Shown in pieces: positions 46,404-59,772 of a DNA stretch of 64,000 nucleotides; position 1 is the stretch's first letter, and each line of letters starts with the position of its first letter. Where the stretch lies: NCBI GenBank assembly GCA_022376925.1, contig JAIOJX010000025.1, positions 140,885,301-140,949,300 of the forward strand. The letters run 5' to 3'. Both the position numbers and the translations under genes were made by a program. Under the pieces are notes generated by a model. It was not told the DNA's origin and ran no database searches. It worked only from the letters and a program-made list of their open reading frames with translations. This stretch comes from Tragulus kanchil (lineage: Eukaryota; Chordata; Mammalia; Artiodactyla; Tragulidae).

Positions 46404-46926
46404 GTGTACAGGGCACCTAGACTGTAATCTGCAGATTCAGGTTGATTCCACTTCCATCAACACACACTTGGGACATAGTTATTTGGGACAAATAGATGTC
46501 ACTAAAATGTGTCCAGCTTCACACTGTTTGCAGCCTTCTTTTATATATTGAATTTAGTGCTTTCCATATCTCAGCAAAAGGAAAGTTATATCCAAATAAA
46601 AGATTTTTAAATTTCATTAGAGCAGAGACACATAAATCTTTTGCTGTGTTTTGTAAGCTCCCAGTTTCAAGGAGGGTGCCAGAATATAATTTAAGAATTA
46701 GAAGAGTAGTCTACAGAATAATACTGCCTGAATGAGAATCTACCATGGTCACTAGCTTTGTAATGTTGGGTACATTGTTTAACTTGTTCCTGCCTCCATT
46801 TCCTGAAGGAGAATGGATCTGGTGTCTGCAGCTGTGTCTCTATCTAGGCTATATCTATTCCATGTTCAGTTCCAGCAAGATCCTGGATTCTTGTCTAGTT
46901 ACGTTTAAAAAAAAAAAAAGAAAAGA
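46404..46926. other. Unassigned intergenic DNA
   Basis: No gene or named repeat. The open frame at 46496-46735 is copied unchanged at 47732 and has no family resemblance that I can see. Confidence 0.55.
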
Positions 46927-47254
46927 GGGCTTCCTTGGTGGTCCAGTGGGTAAGAACACTGCCTTGCAGTGCAAGGGGCGCTGGCTCAATCTTTGGCCTG
47001 GGAAGATCCCACATGCCATGGAGCAGCTGGACCAATGTGTCCAACTACTGAGCTGGAGCTCTGGAGCACATGTGCCCGGTGCTCTGCAGCGAGAGAGGCC
47101 ACAATGATGGGAGGCCCAGGCCAAAGAGCAAAGATGGATGAAAATAGATAAATGAAAGACCAATAAAAGTGGCCAAAAAACCACAGGCCAAAGAACAAAG
47201 ATGGATTAAAATAGATAAATGAAAGACCAATAAAAGTGGCCAAAAAAAAAAAAA
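46927..47254 (+). mobile_element. CHR-type SINE with tandemly duplicated tail
   Basis: Head GGGCTTCCTTGGTGGTCCAG, block GAGCAGCTGGACCAATGTGT, then a tail unit from 47118 (AGGCCAAAGAGCAAAGATGG ... AAAGTGGCCAAAAAA) repeated from 47185 with about a 67-bp period. The repeat ends in poly(A). Other CHR copies in the window have one tail. Confidence 0.92.
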
Positions 47255-48162
47255 GAGAGAAACAAAATTACTCTTGAATAAAAAAGCAAATATATTGTTT
47301 CCTGGTGTAAAATGTAAGAATTTTTTTTTTTTTTTTTTTTTTATGGTTTGCTCTTTTGATTTCACAATTTCTCCATTTTCCTTTAAGTGGAATGTTTCCT
47401 CGAAGGACTGAGTCTGAATTTTGTACTAACAAATGAAGAGATTAACCATGTAAAGGGATAAGAAAAAAGAGTATGCATGACTATATGGTTTCATAAGGAT
47501 AAGGTAAAATCTCCTAAATTACAGTTGGCCATGGTCTCACTAACTTCTGTCGAGTCTAGGGGGTGAGATGGCATTTACCCACTTAGAACTGATAATGGCT
47601 GGCTCCATCAACATTGCTGGTAATCTTAAAGGCTGCTGAGAATCCAACCACATGAGGGCCTAAAACATGGGCATTACCCGAGTGATGCCACTTCCATCAA
47701 CACTTGGGACATAGTTATTTGGGACAAATAGATGTCACTAAAATGTGTCCAGCTTCACACTGTTTGCAGCCTTCTTTTATATATTGAATTTAGTGCTTTC
47801 CATATCTCAGCAAAAGGAAAGTTATATCCAAATAAAAGATTTTTAAATTTCATTAGAGCAGAGACACATAAATCTTTTGCTGTGTTTTGTAAGCTCCCAG
47901 TTTCAAGGAGGGTGCCAGAATATAATTTAAGAATTAGAAGAGTAGTCTACAGAATAATACTGCCTGAATGAGAATCTACCATGGTCACTAGCTTTGTAAT
48001 GTTGGGTACATTGTTTAACTTGTTCCTGCCTCCATTTCCTGAAGGAGAATGGATCTGGTGTCTGCAGCTGTGTCTCTATCTAGGCTATATCTATTCCATG
48101 TTCAGTTCCAGCAAGATCCTGGATTCTTGTCTAGTTACGTTTAAAAAAAAAAAAAGAAAAGA
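47255..48162. other. Unassigned intergenic DNA with long poly(T)
   Basis: A poly(T) run of about 23 lies at 47320-47342. No gene recognised. Much of this is repeated at 48491-48912 and, from 47688, repeats 46448 onward. Confidence 0.6.
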
Positions 48163-48490
48163 GGGCTTCCTTGGTGGTCCAGTGGGTAAGAACACTGCCT
48201 TGCAGTGCAAGGGGCGCTGGCTCAATCTTTGGCCTGGGAAGATCCCACATGCCATGGAGCAGCTGGACCAATGTGTCCAACTACTGAGCTGGAGCTCTGG
48301 AGCACATGTGCCCGGTGCTCTGCAGCGAGAGAGGCCACAATGATGGGAGGCCCAGGCCAAAGAGCAAAGATGGATGAAAATAGATAAATGAAAGACCAAT
48401 AAAAGTGGCCAAAAAACCACAGGCCAAAGAACAAAGATGGATTAAAATAGATAAATGAAAGACCAATAAAAGTGGCCAAAAAAAAAAAAA
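48163..48490 (+). mobile_element. CHR-type SINE with duplicated tail, copy B
   Basis: D16 duplicate of 46927-47254, tail duplication included. Confidence 0.92.
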
Positions 48491-48934
48491 GAGAGAAACA
48501 AAATTACTCTTGAATAAAAAAGCAAATATATTGTTTCCTGGTGTAAAATGTAAGAATTTTTTTTTTTTTTTTTTTTTTATGGTTTGCTCTTTTGATTTCA
48601 CAATTTCTCCATTTTCCTTTAAGTGGAATGTTTCCTCGAAGGACTGAGTCTGAATTTTGTACTAACAAATGAAGAGATTAACCATGTAAAGGGATAAGAA
48701 AAAAGAGTATGCATGACTATATGGTTTCATAAGGATAAGGTAAAATCTCCTAAATTACAGTTGGCCATGGTCTCACTAACTTCTGTCGAGTCTAGGGGGT
48801 GAGATGGCATTTACCCACTTAGAACTGATAATGGCTGGCTCCATCAACATTGCTGGTAATCTTAAAGGCTGCTGAGAATCCAACCACATGAGGGCCTAAA
48901 ACATGGGCATTAGGCTTGATCATGGGAGCTATGC

Positions 48935-49763
48935 AGTCAAGTGATGTCCAACTCTTTGCAACCCCATGGACTGTAGTACACCAGGCTCCTCTGTCCTCTA
49001 CTGTCTGGCTGGAATTTGCTCAGATTCATGTTCATCGAGTTGGTGGTGCTATCTAACTATCTCATCCTCTGTCACCACCTTCTCTTTTTGCCTTCAATCT
49101 TTCCCAACATTAGGGTCTTTTTCAATGAATTGGCTTTACATCAGGTGACCAAAGTTTTGAAGCTTCTATTTCAGCACCAGTCCCTCCAGTGAATATTCAG
49201 GGTTGATTCCCTTTAGAATTGGTTTGATCTCCTTACAGTCCAAGGGATTCTGAAGAGTCTTCAGCAGTACCATAGTTCAAAAGCATTAATTCTTTGGCTC
49301 TCAGCCTTCTTTATGAACCAACTCTTACACCCATACATGACTACTAGAATAACCATAGCTTTGACTATACAGACCTTGGTCAGCAAAGGGATGTCTCTGC
49401 TTTTTAATACACTGTCTAGATTTATCATAGCTTTTCTTCCAAGGAGCAAGCATCATTTAATTTCCTGGCTGCAGTCACTGTCTACAATAATTTTGGAGTT
49501 CAAGCAAATAAAGTCTGTCGCTGCTTCCACTTTTTCTCCTTCTGTTTGCCCTGAAATGAAGGGACTGGATGCCATGATCTTAGTTTTTTTGAATTTTGAG
49601 TATCAAGCCAGGTTTTTCACTCTCCTCTTTTACCCGCATCATGAGAGTCTTTAGTTCCTCTTCACTTTGTCCCTTTGGAGTGGTATCATTGGTGTACATG
49701 AGGTTGTTGATATTTCTTTGGGGTTGGAATGAAAACTGTTCCTGTCCTGTGGCCACTGCTGAG
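48935..49763 (-). mobile_element. BovB (RTE) LINE 3' part, antisense
   Basis: The minus-strand frame at 49449-49261 reads LLGRKAMINLDSVLKSRDIP, then KVCIVKAMVILVVMYGCKSW and IKKAE: the BovB ORF region after the reverse transcriptase core. The 3' end lies at 48935 and more N-terminal sequence runs to about 49763. Frameshifts and stops elsewhere make it inactive. Confidence 0.94.
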
Positions 49764-50211
49764 TTTTCCGAATTTGCTTACATACTCATGCACTTATATC
49801 AATGACTTCTCTCATGACAGAATGCCAGAGTTATATCTGGCTCACAGAAGCAGAAACATTACCATCTGGCCCTTTACAGAAAAGGTTTGCTGACCTCTGA
49901 ACCACTGAATAACTTTTATGTGTCTCTAAGAGAATTTATATTTAGGATAAACAAAACTAATGTCCCTATCCTTCCTCTTCTCCATTTCTTATACTATTCC
50001 TCTTCCTGGGTATTTCTTTGTTTTCAGTGGCATACTCCATCTGGTTTCCCAAGAAACACTTGAATTCATGTTTTTTGTTTTTTTTTTTCCATCCCTATTA
50101 TACTAACTTTCAGATCCTATATATTGTTTGGTGTCTTCCTTTATTGGCCCTCTTTTTAAAAATCTTGCTGTGGTAGTTTTCTCTCTATGCTCTTCAGAGA
50201 ATGAGTTTTCT

Positions 50212-50494
50212 AAAACACAAATTTTATCATACGAGTTTTAGGCATAAAACCTCCATTCAGTCACTATGAATCAATTAAATTGCAAGCTACTTAACTTGGT
50301 GTATGTGTTCCTTCTTTGCATGATCCTTCTGCTTTTCCACTTTTCTCGGTCAACAATCTCCTTCAAATAAGACTTCTGCTTTAACACTACTGATGATCTT
50401 TCACAAACCAGAAAAGCTCTTTGTTCTTCTGAGTTTGTATAAATATATTCAGCTGCTTGTGATGGTTACCCCTTTTCTGTCCTTCTAACTTCAA
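50212..50494 (+). mobile_element. L2 LINE, truncated at the D17 junction
   Basis: TTTATCATACGAGTTTTAGG, CTTCTTTGCATGATCCTTCT and AAGCTCTTTGTTCTTCTGAG in L2 order. The continuous version is at 51285-51842. Confidence 0.6.
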
Positions 50495-50501
50495 ACCAAA
50501 A

Positions 50502-50836
50502 AGCTTTTCTTCCAAGGAGCAAGCATCATTTAATTTCCTGGCTGCAGTCACTGTCTACAATAATTTTGGAGTTCAAGCAAATAAAGTCTGTCGCTGCTTC
50601 CACTTTTTCTCCTTCTGTTTGCCCTGAAATGAAGGGACTGGATGCCATGATCTTAGTTTTTTTGAATTTTGAGTATCAAGCCAGGTTTTTCACTCTCCTC
50701 TTTTACCCGCATCATGAGAGTCTTTAGTTCCTCTTCACTTTGTCCCTTTGGAGTGGTATCATTGGTGTACATGAGGTTGTTGATATTTCTTTGGGGTTGG
50801 AATGAAAACTGTTCCTGTCCTGTGGCCACTGCTGAG
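50502..50836 (-). mobile_element. BovB antisense fragment, copy B
   Basis: D17 duplicate of 49429-49763. The BovB 3' portion is absent because copy B begins here. Confidence 0.92.
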
Positions 50837-51284
50837 TTTTCCGAATTTGCTTACATACTCATGCACTTATATCAATGACTTCTCTCATGACAGAATGCCA
50901 GAGTTATATCTGGCTCACAGAAGCAGAAACATTACCATCTGGCCCTTTACAGAAAAGGTTTGCTGACCTCTGAACCACTGAATAACTTTTATGTGTCTCT
51001 AAGAGAATTTATATTTAGGATAAACAAAACTAATGTCCCTATCCTTCCTCTTCTCCATTTCTTATACTATTCCTCTTCCTGGGTATTTCTTTGTTTTCAG
51101 TGGCATACTCCATCTGGTTTCCCAAGAAACACTTGAATTCATGTTTTTTGTTTTTTTTTTTCCATCCCTATTATACTAACTTTCAGATCCTATATATTGT
51201 TTGGTGTCTTCCTTTATTGGCCCTCTTTTTAAAAATCTCTTGCTGTGGTAGTTTTCTCTCTATGCTCTTCAGAGAATGAGTTTT

Positions 51285-51842
51285 CTAAAACACAAATTTT
51301 ATCATACGAGTTTTAGGCATAAAACCTCCATTCAGTCACTATGAATCAATTAAATTGCAAGCTACTTAACTTGGTGTATGTGTTCCTTCTTTGCATGATC
51401 CTTCTGCTTTTCCACTTTTCTCGGTCAACAATCTCCTTCAAATAAGACTTCTGCTTTAACACTACTGATGATCTTTCACAAACCAGAAAAGCTCTTTGTT
51501 CTTCTGAGTTTGTATAAATATATTCAGCTGCTTGTGATGGTTACCCCTTTTCTGTCCTTCTAACTTCAAGGCTTCCATTGATCTATCTAAAGAGTTTCTG
51601 TTTCCTTGACATTCACCAAACTTGCTGAACTTATCTCTACTTCGTACTACATTATGTTTCAATATTTGATTTTACATATAGTAGGACCAGTACTATTTGC
51701 ACATCTGCTTTTCTCTACCTAGTGCCTGAGTTCTCAGATCATGGACAGTATTTTGTTATTCCTTTCATCTTCCTCAGAAACGAGCACAGTGCTTGAAGTT
51801 CCATTTGTTGTTAATGAATGCTGCCTATATGAATAAATAACT
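51285..51842 (+). mobile_element. L2 LINE 3' end
   Basis: Continues to the L2 terminus: TTCTCAGATCATGGACAGTA, AGCACAGTGCTTGAAGTTCC and AATGAATGCTGCC ... GAATAAATAA. Its last part recurs at 52850-52995. Confidence 0.65.
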
Positions 51843-53948
51843 AAAAAGGCATCCCTATAACTATCCTGAGATTTGTCATAGAGGACCTTTAAGCTTATCA
51901 AATGGTAGAAGATGTTCTGTAACAGATTAGAAGATATTATTAAGTTTCAGAATTTTGAAAAGACCACTGCTTTGTAAGTAACATATTTTAATTTGAGGAT
52001 CTGCGTTTTGATGAAGAAATTCTTTATGCAACTGCTGGGACTAGAGAAAAATATTGAATTTCTTAAGAATGTATTTCATCGTTTTACTTTATAGTCTTCA
52101 CTGGATCTGAAGCAGACAATAAACATTGAGTTTTCTATTCTTGACATTTTTGTATACCATTGAAAATGGTTATGGGAGGTTAAATAAATTAGACAAATGG
52201 TATTTTATCAACTTTTTTCCCCTTAAAATCATATCCTGAGATACAGTTCTAAAAATTCATGTTTCTTGACTTCTTAGCAGCTATAAAGTAGGACATAGGT
52301 CTTTAATTCAAAGGATGAAATTGGCTTTAACTGAAAGAGTAGAACATGGTTTTCTTTCACAAATTGCCATGGGAACATGAGTACTGCAAAGCTATTATAC
52401 CTCTCATATGAAGCATTTCAAATAATTTGGACTATCTCAAACAATGACATTCAAAACCTCCCAACCATGATCATCCAGAATATGAAAGTCAGAAGATCAG
52501 ACTATTTTACAATTTATTATCATTTCAGATATTCCAGTAGTATCAATGTAATAAATTGTAATCTCATTTGGAATAACATCTGAATCAATAATATTTTTAA
52601 AGTCTAATTAGCATATAATATATATAGCTAAAATATAGTAAGCTCAAATATAAGACAACAAAACTCTAGAAAAAGAAAATAAATCACTGAAGATTTGAAA
52701 TTGACCCAGTGGTATTTCTTATGATCATATAAACATTAAAAACATCTTTAGCAAAAACATTGCAAAATAAGATTTTATAGCAATTTGAAATGTGGTTTTA
52801 TTTCTTATGATAACATTATGTTAAAACATATAGTAGGACCAGTTAGCACATCTGCTTTTCTCTACCTAGTGCCTGAGTTCTCAGATCATGGACAGTATTT
52901 TGTTATTCCTTTCATCTTCCTCAGAAACGAGCACAGTGCTTGAAGTTCCATTTGTTGTTAATGAATGCTGCCTATATGAATAAATAACTAAAAAGGCATC
53001 CCTATAACTATCCTGAGATTTGTCATAGAGGACCTTTAAGCTTATCAAATGGTAGAAGATGTTCTGTAACAGATTAGAAGATATTATTAAGTTTCAGAAT
53101 TTTGAAAAGACCACTGCTTTGTAAGTAACATATTTTAATTTGAGGATCTGCGTTTTGATGAAGAAATTCTTTATGCAACTGCTGGGACTAGAGAAAAATA
53201 TTGAATTTCTTAAGAATGTATTTCATCGTTTTACTTTATAGTCTTCACTGGATCTGAAGCAGACAATAAACATTGAGTTTTCTATTCTTGACATTTTTGT
53301 ATACCATTGAAAATGGTTATGGGAGGTTAAATAAATTAGACAAATGGTATTTTATCAACTTTTTCCTCTTAAAATCATATCCTGAGATACAGTTCTAAAA
53401 ATTCATGTTTCTTGACTTCTTAGCAGCTATAAAGTAGGACATAGGTCTTTAATTCAAAGGATGAAATTGGCTTTAACTGAAAGAGTAGAACATGGTTTTC
53501 TTTCACAAATTGCCATGGGAACATGAGTACTGCAAAGCTATTATACCTCTCATATGAAGCATTTCAAATAATTTGGACTATCTCAAACAATGACATTCAA
53601 AACCTCCCAACCATGATCATCCAGAATATGAAAGTCAGAAGATCAGACTATTTTACAATTTATTATCATTTCAGATATTCCAGTAGTATCAATGTAATAA
53701 ATTGTAATCTCATTTGGAATAACATCTGAATCAATAATATTTTTAAAGTCTAATTAGCATATAATATATATAGCTAAAATATAGTAAGCTCAAATATAAG
53801 ACAACAAAACTCTAGAAAAAGAAAATAAATCACTGAAGATTTAACAGATGAAATTGACCCAGTGGTATTTCTTATGATCATATAAACATTAAAAACATCT
53901 TTAGCAAAAAACATTGCAAAATAAGATTTTATAGCAATTTGAAATGTG
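51674..53948. repeat. Duplication pair D18 (A 51674-52794, B 52826-53948)
   Basis: Spacing is 1,146-1,154 bp. A 31-bp unmatched insert lies at 52795-52825. B lost about 6 bp within its first 25 bases, and A lost 8 bp (TAACAGAT) near its end. Confidence 0.95.
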
Positions 53949-54779
53949 AGTTTTTATCTTTGACATGTTACTAACTTGCAATGCCGTCTATATAATCAAC
54001 AAGTGAGCTGAAATATGATTGCTTTTTCCTTCATTTAGGCTGAAGGACACTTTTTACATTTTATCCAAACTTATTGCTACTTCCAACATGGTAAAAAGTT
54101 CTACATGTAAGTTATTTTTGAGTTCCGATCCATACATTTTTATTCTTAATTTTATTTCAGTATTACTAGAAGCAATTCCATTAAAGATAGATAGAAAGAC
54201 AAAACAAAACCCCATAATTCCTTTTAGAAACAACAGCATAAACTGATCCTTTGATTTCTTTCTACATTAAAAAATAAGATTCTGAATATACTTCAGACAT
54301 CATGAGGCAAACAGTCTTTCAATCTTGAGTTTTCTTATCATTAACCAGTTGGTTTTATTCTTTTCCTCCCCGTGTTATTTTGTGAATAACTGAAATGATC
54401 TTATTTTTAATAGTCCATCATGGACTATTCTTTAGCTTTTTAAGTACTCAAGGAAACTGTATTTTCCCCCACAGCTATAAGAAAAATTCATTATTTTCCT
54501 AATGATTTTGACATATGCTCTGACTCATCAGAAAGAATGCCATTTTTTTTCCCAAGGGAGGACTATATTTTAACTATTTCCTAAATCTTTTGCATTTTCT
54601 AACTAGTTCAGTGCCAGATTCACTAAACGTTAGACACATCTGAATGTCTGAATTTTCATTCTTAATGCACTGCTTTTAAACATTATCTATTCTGTTCCAT
54701 CTTCCTAGAGTTGGTGACTTGGACTGTTGAGAGTACTGGAGTTAAATTGATGAGGAAAATCAGGCAGAAGAACCATGAT
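51843..54779. other. Unassigned AT-rich intergenic DNA
   Basis: Beyond the D18/D19 copies and an L2 end at 52850-52995, I recognise nothing. Short open frames here are duplicated unchanged and show no family resemblance. Confidence 0.55.
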
Positions 54780-55923
54780 AGAAGATCAGACTATTTTACA
54801 ATTTATTATCATTTCAGATATTCCAGTATCAATGTAATAAATTGTAATCTCATTTGGAATAACATCTGAATCAATAATATTTTTAAAGTCTAATTAGCAT
54901 ATAATATATATAGCTAAAATATAGTAAGCTCAAATATAAGACAACAAAACTCTAGAAAAAGAAAATAAATCACTGAAGATTTAACAGATGAAATTGACCC
55001 AGTGGTATTTCTTATGATCATATAAACATTAAAAACATCTTTAGCAAAAAACATTGCAAAATAAGATTTTATAGCAATTTGAAATGTGAGTTTTTATCTT
55101 TGACATGTTACTAACTTGCAATGCCGTCTATATAATCAACAAGTGAGCTGAAATATGATTGCTTTTTCCTTCATTTAGGCTGAAGGACACTTTTTACATT
55201 TTATCCAAACTTATTGCTACTTCCAACATGGTAAAATGTTCTACATGTAAGTTATTTTTGAGTTCCGATCCATACATTTTTATTCTTAATTTTATTTCAG
55301 TATTACTAGAAGCAATTCCATTAAAGATAGATAGAAAGACAAAACAAAACCCCATAATTCCTTTTAGAAACAACAGCATAAACTGATCCTTTGATTTCTT
55401 TCTACATTAAAAAATAAGATTCTGAATATACTTCAGACATCATGAGGCAAACAGTCTTTCAATCTTGAGTTTTCTTATCATTAACCAGTTGGTTTTATTC
55501 TTTTCCTCCCCGTGTTATTTTGTGAATAACTGAAATGATCTTATTTTTAATAGTCCATCATGGACTATTCTTTAGCTTTTTAAGTACTCAAGGAAACTGT
55601 ATTTTCCCCCACAGCTATAAGAAAAATTCATTATTTTCCTAATGATTTTGACATATGCTCTGACTCATCAGAAAGAATGCCATTTTTTTTCCCAAGGGAG
55701 GACTATATTTTAACTATTTCCTAAATCTTTTGCATTTTCTAACTAGTTCAGTGCCAGATTCACTAAACGTTAGACACATCTGAATGTCTGAATTTTCATT
55801 CTTAATGCACTGCTTTTAAACATTATCTATTCTGTTCCATCTTCCTAGAGTTGGTGACTTGGACTGTTGAGAGTACTGGAGTTAAATTGATGAGGGAAAA
55901 TCAGGCAGAAGAACCATGATAGA
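53637..55923. repeat. Duplication pair D19 (A 53637-54783, B 54780-55923)
   Basis: Spacing about 1,143 bp, joined through a shared AGAA. B lost 3 bp (a GTA) in its first 50 bases and A lost one G about 20 bases from its end. It overlaps D18, so the 52491 segment occurs three times. Confidence 0.96.
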
Positions 55924-58900
55924 AAATGTTAGCAGTGTAGGTTTGTTTCATTTTGTCCCTTAAACAGAGGGAAGTGTATAAAGGTAATTGCACTTTCAGC
56001 AACTAAAAAAGTTTGCATAAAAATAATTTTCAGTTACTGGGAAATACTTCAAAATAATTTTCGCACTTAATGGCATAATTCATTTCTGAGCTCTTGGAAG
56101 CAAACTGACTAATGTTAAAGGCAAAATGTAAAAAAAAAAAAAAAATTAGTATTTTTCTTCCTTCAGTACCTGGAACAGAGAAAAATTTATGATTATAGTT
56201 TAAATTTATTGCTACTGAACCTTTCTTGAAAAGGAACTGACAGATGCCATTTGTAGGTTAATTGATTTAGTAATTTTCCTATGAATTAGCTAGCATTTCT
56301 GATTTGAATTGCATTCTCAGTTGATTGGTACTCTATAATAGAATTCTATAAAATGTATAGACATAGCAACAAGGATCTCAGCCCTGAATTTTTTAGTCAA
56401 TTCATTAGCATTTTCAGTTTGTTAAATACATGGCATTTGTTACTAATAATTAGGCACATGCATTGCTTTAACAAAGCCTCTTTAAAATGCTGTCTTGTAA
56501 AAATCACACTAGAAAAAAAAGTGTGTTGATAGCCTAGTGGTGTGTTTATTTTTCAAATGCCAGCAAGTAGCACCTTTCAAGGATTTACAGAATGGAAGAA
56601 ATCACATGAGTCTAGGTAACCTGCAGGGCAGTCTTGGTGCAGGAAAAGGGGAAGGAAAGTGGAGGGTCACAGAGAAGCTGCAAGCCAGGAATGGCCACCA
56701 GTGGCTCCAGAGGAAAGTAGAAAAGTGGCTTTTGTCTAATTTCCAGAAAGTTAAAAATGCTGTGGTTGTTTGAAACAGATTGCTACAGAAAGAATGCCAT
56801 TTTTTCCCAAGGAGGACTATATTTTAACTATTTCCTAAATCTTTGCATTTTCTAACTAGTTCAGTGCCAGATTCACTAAACGTTAGACACATCTGAATGT
56901 CTGAATTTTCATTCTTAATGCACTGCTTTTAAACATTATCTATTCTGTTCCATCTTCCTAGAGTTGGTGACTTGGACTGTTGAGAGTACTGGAGTTAAAT
57001 TGATGAGGGAAAATCAGGCAGAAGAACCATGATAGAAAATGTTAGCAGTGTAGGTTTGTTTCATTTTGTCCCTTAAACAGAGGGAAGTGTATAAAGGTAA
57101 TTGCACTTTCAGCAACTAAAAAAGTTTGCATAAAAATAATTTTCAGTTACTGGGAAATACTTCAAAATAATTTTCGCACTTAATGGCATAATTCATTTCT
57201 GAGCTCTTGGAAGCAAACTGACTAATGTTAAAGGCAAAATGTAAAAAAAAAAAAAAAATTAGTATTTTTCTTCCTTCAGTACCTGGAACAGAGAAAAATT
57301 TATGATTATAGTTTAAATTTATTGCTACTGAACCTTTCTTGAAAAGGAACTGACAGATGCCATTTGTAGGTTAATTGATTTAGTAATTTTCCTATGAATT
57401 AGCTAGCATTTCTGATTTGAATTGCATTCTCAGTTGATTGGTACTCTATAATAGAATTCTATAAAATGTATAGACATAGCAACAAGGATCTCAGCCCTGA
57501 ATTTTTTAGTCAATTCATTAGCATTTTCAGTTTGTTAAATACATGGCATTTGTTACTAATAATTAGGCACATGCATTGCTTTAACAAAGCCTCTTTAAAA
57601 TGCTGTCTTGTAAAAATCACACTAGAAAAAAAAAAAGTGTGTTGATAGCCTAGTGGTGTGTTTATTTTTCAAATGCCAGCAAGTAGCACCTTTCAAGGAT
57701 TTACAGAATGGAAGAAATCACATGAGTCTAGGTAACCTGCAGGGCAGTCTTGGTGCAGGAAAAGGGGAAGGAAAGTGGAGGGTCACAGAGAAGCTGCAAG
57801 CCAGGAATGGCCACCAGTGGCTCCAGAGGAAAGTAGAAAAGTGGCTTTTGTCTAATTTCCAGAAAGTTAAAAAATGCTGTGGTTGTTTGAAACAAGATTG
57901 CTACTTTAGAGGTTTATGGAATTCACGATTTGCCTGAAAACCAAGGGGTTCCTCATTAAAATCAGTACTCATCTAGAGCCTGGACTGAAGTATATATGAC
58001 CACTTCTAAAAAATTTCTAGGAGTCAGGATTAATATTAACTTTTATTATAATCACCCCTATTATTTAAATTATACTATTTAATATTTAGAGTGAAATTTT
58101 AAATATTTGACATTATTGTAAAGGACTGATAATTTCTTCTTTTTTCAGTTTATATTGAAGAAGAATCTTCAGTGTGTTCCTACATTTTCTGTAATTTTTT
58201 TTTTTTTTTTTTTTTTTTACTTTTTTACATGCAGTATTTTTATATTCTGTCTAAATGAAGTGCAGGGTTATAGATCCTTTTCAGATTTTGAAATAATGCG
58301 TTAAACTTTGTAGGATATTTTTCACAAAAAAATTCTACAAAGATTACAGTATTCTCATCTCTATTATTCTGAATGGTATTGTTTAAACACAAAAATATAT
58401 ATTGGCTTAAAAATAAGATAATCCTTTTTTATAAGGTTATCTGGTCAACATTCTTACTGTCTCATAATCCCTTATGTAATTATAATTTATTACCCTAATT
58501 AATTTTTTAAAATTAGGACATTGTTTAAAACTGTAATAATTAATGTACTTCTCCTATTAACTGAATTTAAATATGCCAAAGATGCATGCTTTACTTATTC
58601 CAAGTGATAGATATAATGCTTATCTGTATTTGAAAGAGAATACTAAAGTATTTGTCTTCCTGGGGGCTCAGATAATTAGGCACATGCATTGCTTTAACAA
58701 AGCCTCTTTAAAATGCTGTCTTGTAAAAATCACACTAGAAAAAAAAAAAGTGTGTTGATAGCCTAGTGGTGTGTTTATTTTTCAAATGCCAGCAAGTAGC
58801 ACCTTTCAAGGATTTACAGAATGGAAGAAATCACATGAGTCTAGGTAACCTGCAGGGCAGTCTTGGTGCAGGAAAAGGGGAAGGAAAGTGGAGGGTCACA

Positions 58901-59772
58901 GAGAAGCTGCAAGCCAGGAATGGCCACCAGTGGCTCCAGAGGAAAGTAGAAAAGTGGCTTTTGTCTAATTTCCAGAAAGTTAAAAAATGCTGTGGTTGTT
59001 TGAAACAAGATTGCTACTTTAGAGGTTTATGGAATTCACGATTTGCCTGAAAACCAAGGGGTTCCTCATTAAAATCAGTACTCATCTAGAGCCTGGACTG
59101 AAGTATATATGACCACTTCTAAAAAATTTCTAGGAGTCAGGATTAATATTAACTTTTATTATAATCACCCCTATTATTTAAATTATACTATTTAATATTT
59201 AGAGTGAAATTTTAAATATTTGACATTATTGTAAAGGACTGATAATTTCTTCTTTTTTCAGTTTATATTGAAGAAGAATCTTCAGTGTGTTCCTACATTT
59301 TCTGTAATTTTTTTTTTTTTTTTTTTTTTTTACTTTTTTACATGCAGTATTTTTATATTCTGTCTAAATGAAGTGCAGGGTTATAGATCCTTTTTCAGAT
59401 TTTGAAATAATGCGTTAAACTTTGTAGGATATTTTTCACAAAAAAATTCTACAAAGATTACAGTATTCTCATCTCTATTATTCTGAATGGTATTGTTTAA
59501 ACACAAAAATATATATTGGCTTAAAAATAAGATAATCCTTTTTTATAAGGTTATCTGGTCAACATTCTTACTGTCTCATAATCCCTTATGTAATTATAAT
59601 TTATTACCCTAATTAATTTTTTAAAATTAGGACATTGTTTAAAACTGTAATAATTAATGTACTTCTCCTATTAACTGAATTTAAATATGCCAAAGATGCA
59701 TGCTTTACTTATTCCAAGTGATAGATATAATGCTTATCTGTATTTGAAAGAGAATACTAAAGTATTTGTCTT
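54784..59772. other. Unassigned AT-rich intergenic DNA, serially duplicated
   Basis: I can name no gene or interspersed repeat in this long stretch. It holds D19-D21 copies, a 15-16 bp A run near 56130 and 57245, and a long poly(T) at 58196-58218 and 59309-59332. The 78-94-codon frames at 56537, 57653 and 58766 are one locus seen three times. Their differing 3' ends come from a one-base A-run difference. Confidence 0.55.
55669..57904. repeat. Duplication pair D20 (A 55669-56786, B 56786-57904)
   Basis: Spacing about 1,112-1,117 bp. B has at least three homopolymer losses in its first 70 bases (poly-T, GGG, TTTT). A has two one-A losses in its last 40 bases. The middle is almost identical. 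Confidence 0.96.

Larger units (their letters stand above)
46448..48912. repeat. Duplication pair D16 (A 46448-47676, B 47688-48912)
   Basis: Spacing is 1,240 bp at the first bases and 1,236 bp after a 4-bp loss (an AC pair twice) in B's first 20 bp. An 11-bp insert CCCGAGTGATG lies between the copies. It is the longest of the short-period pairs. Confidence 0.96.
49429..51569. repeat. Duplication pair D17 (A 49429-50494, B 50502-51569)
   Basis: Spacing is 1,073 bp with a 7-bp insert ACCAAAA. A is 2 bp shorter near 50163 (AAAATCTTGC versus AAAATCTCTTGC). Confidence 0.96.

Noticed and set aside
46496..48343. Paired open frames 46496/47732 and 46745/47981 as a conserved gene family
   Set aside because: They are identical because of D16. 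The second runs into the CHR SINE. Identity here reflects duplication, not selection.
56537..59050. Three related 78-94-codon proteins at 56537, 57653 and 58766
   Set aside because: They are the same DNA repeated by D20 and D21. The length change is caused by one base in an A run, and no coding signature is seen.
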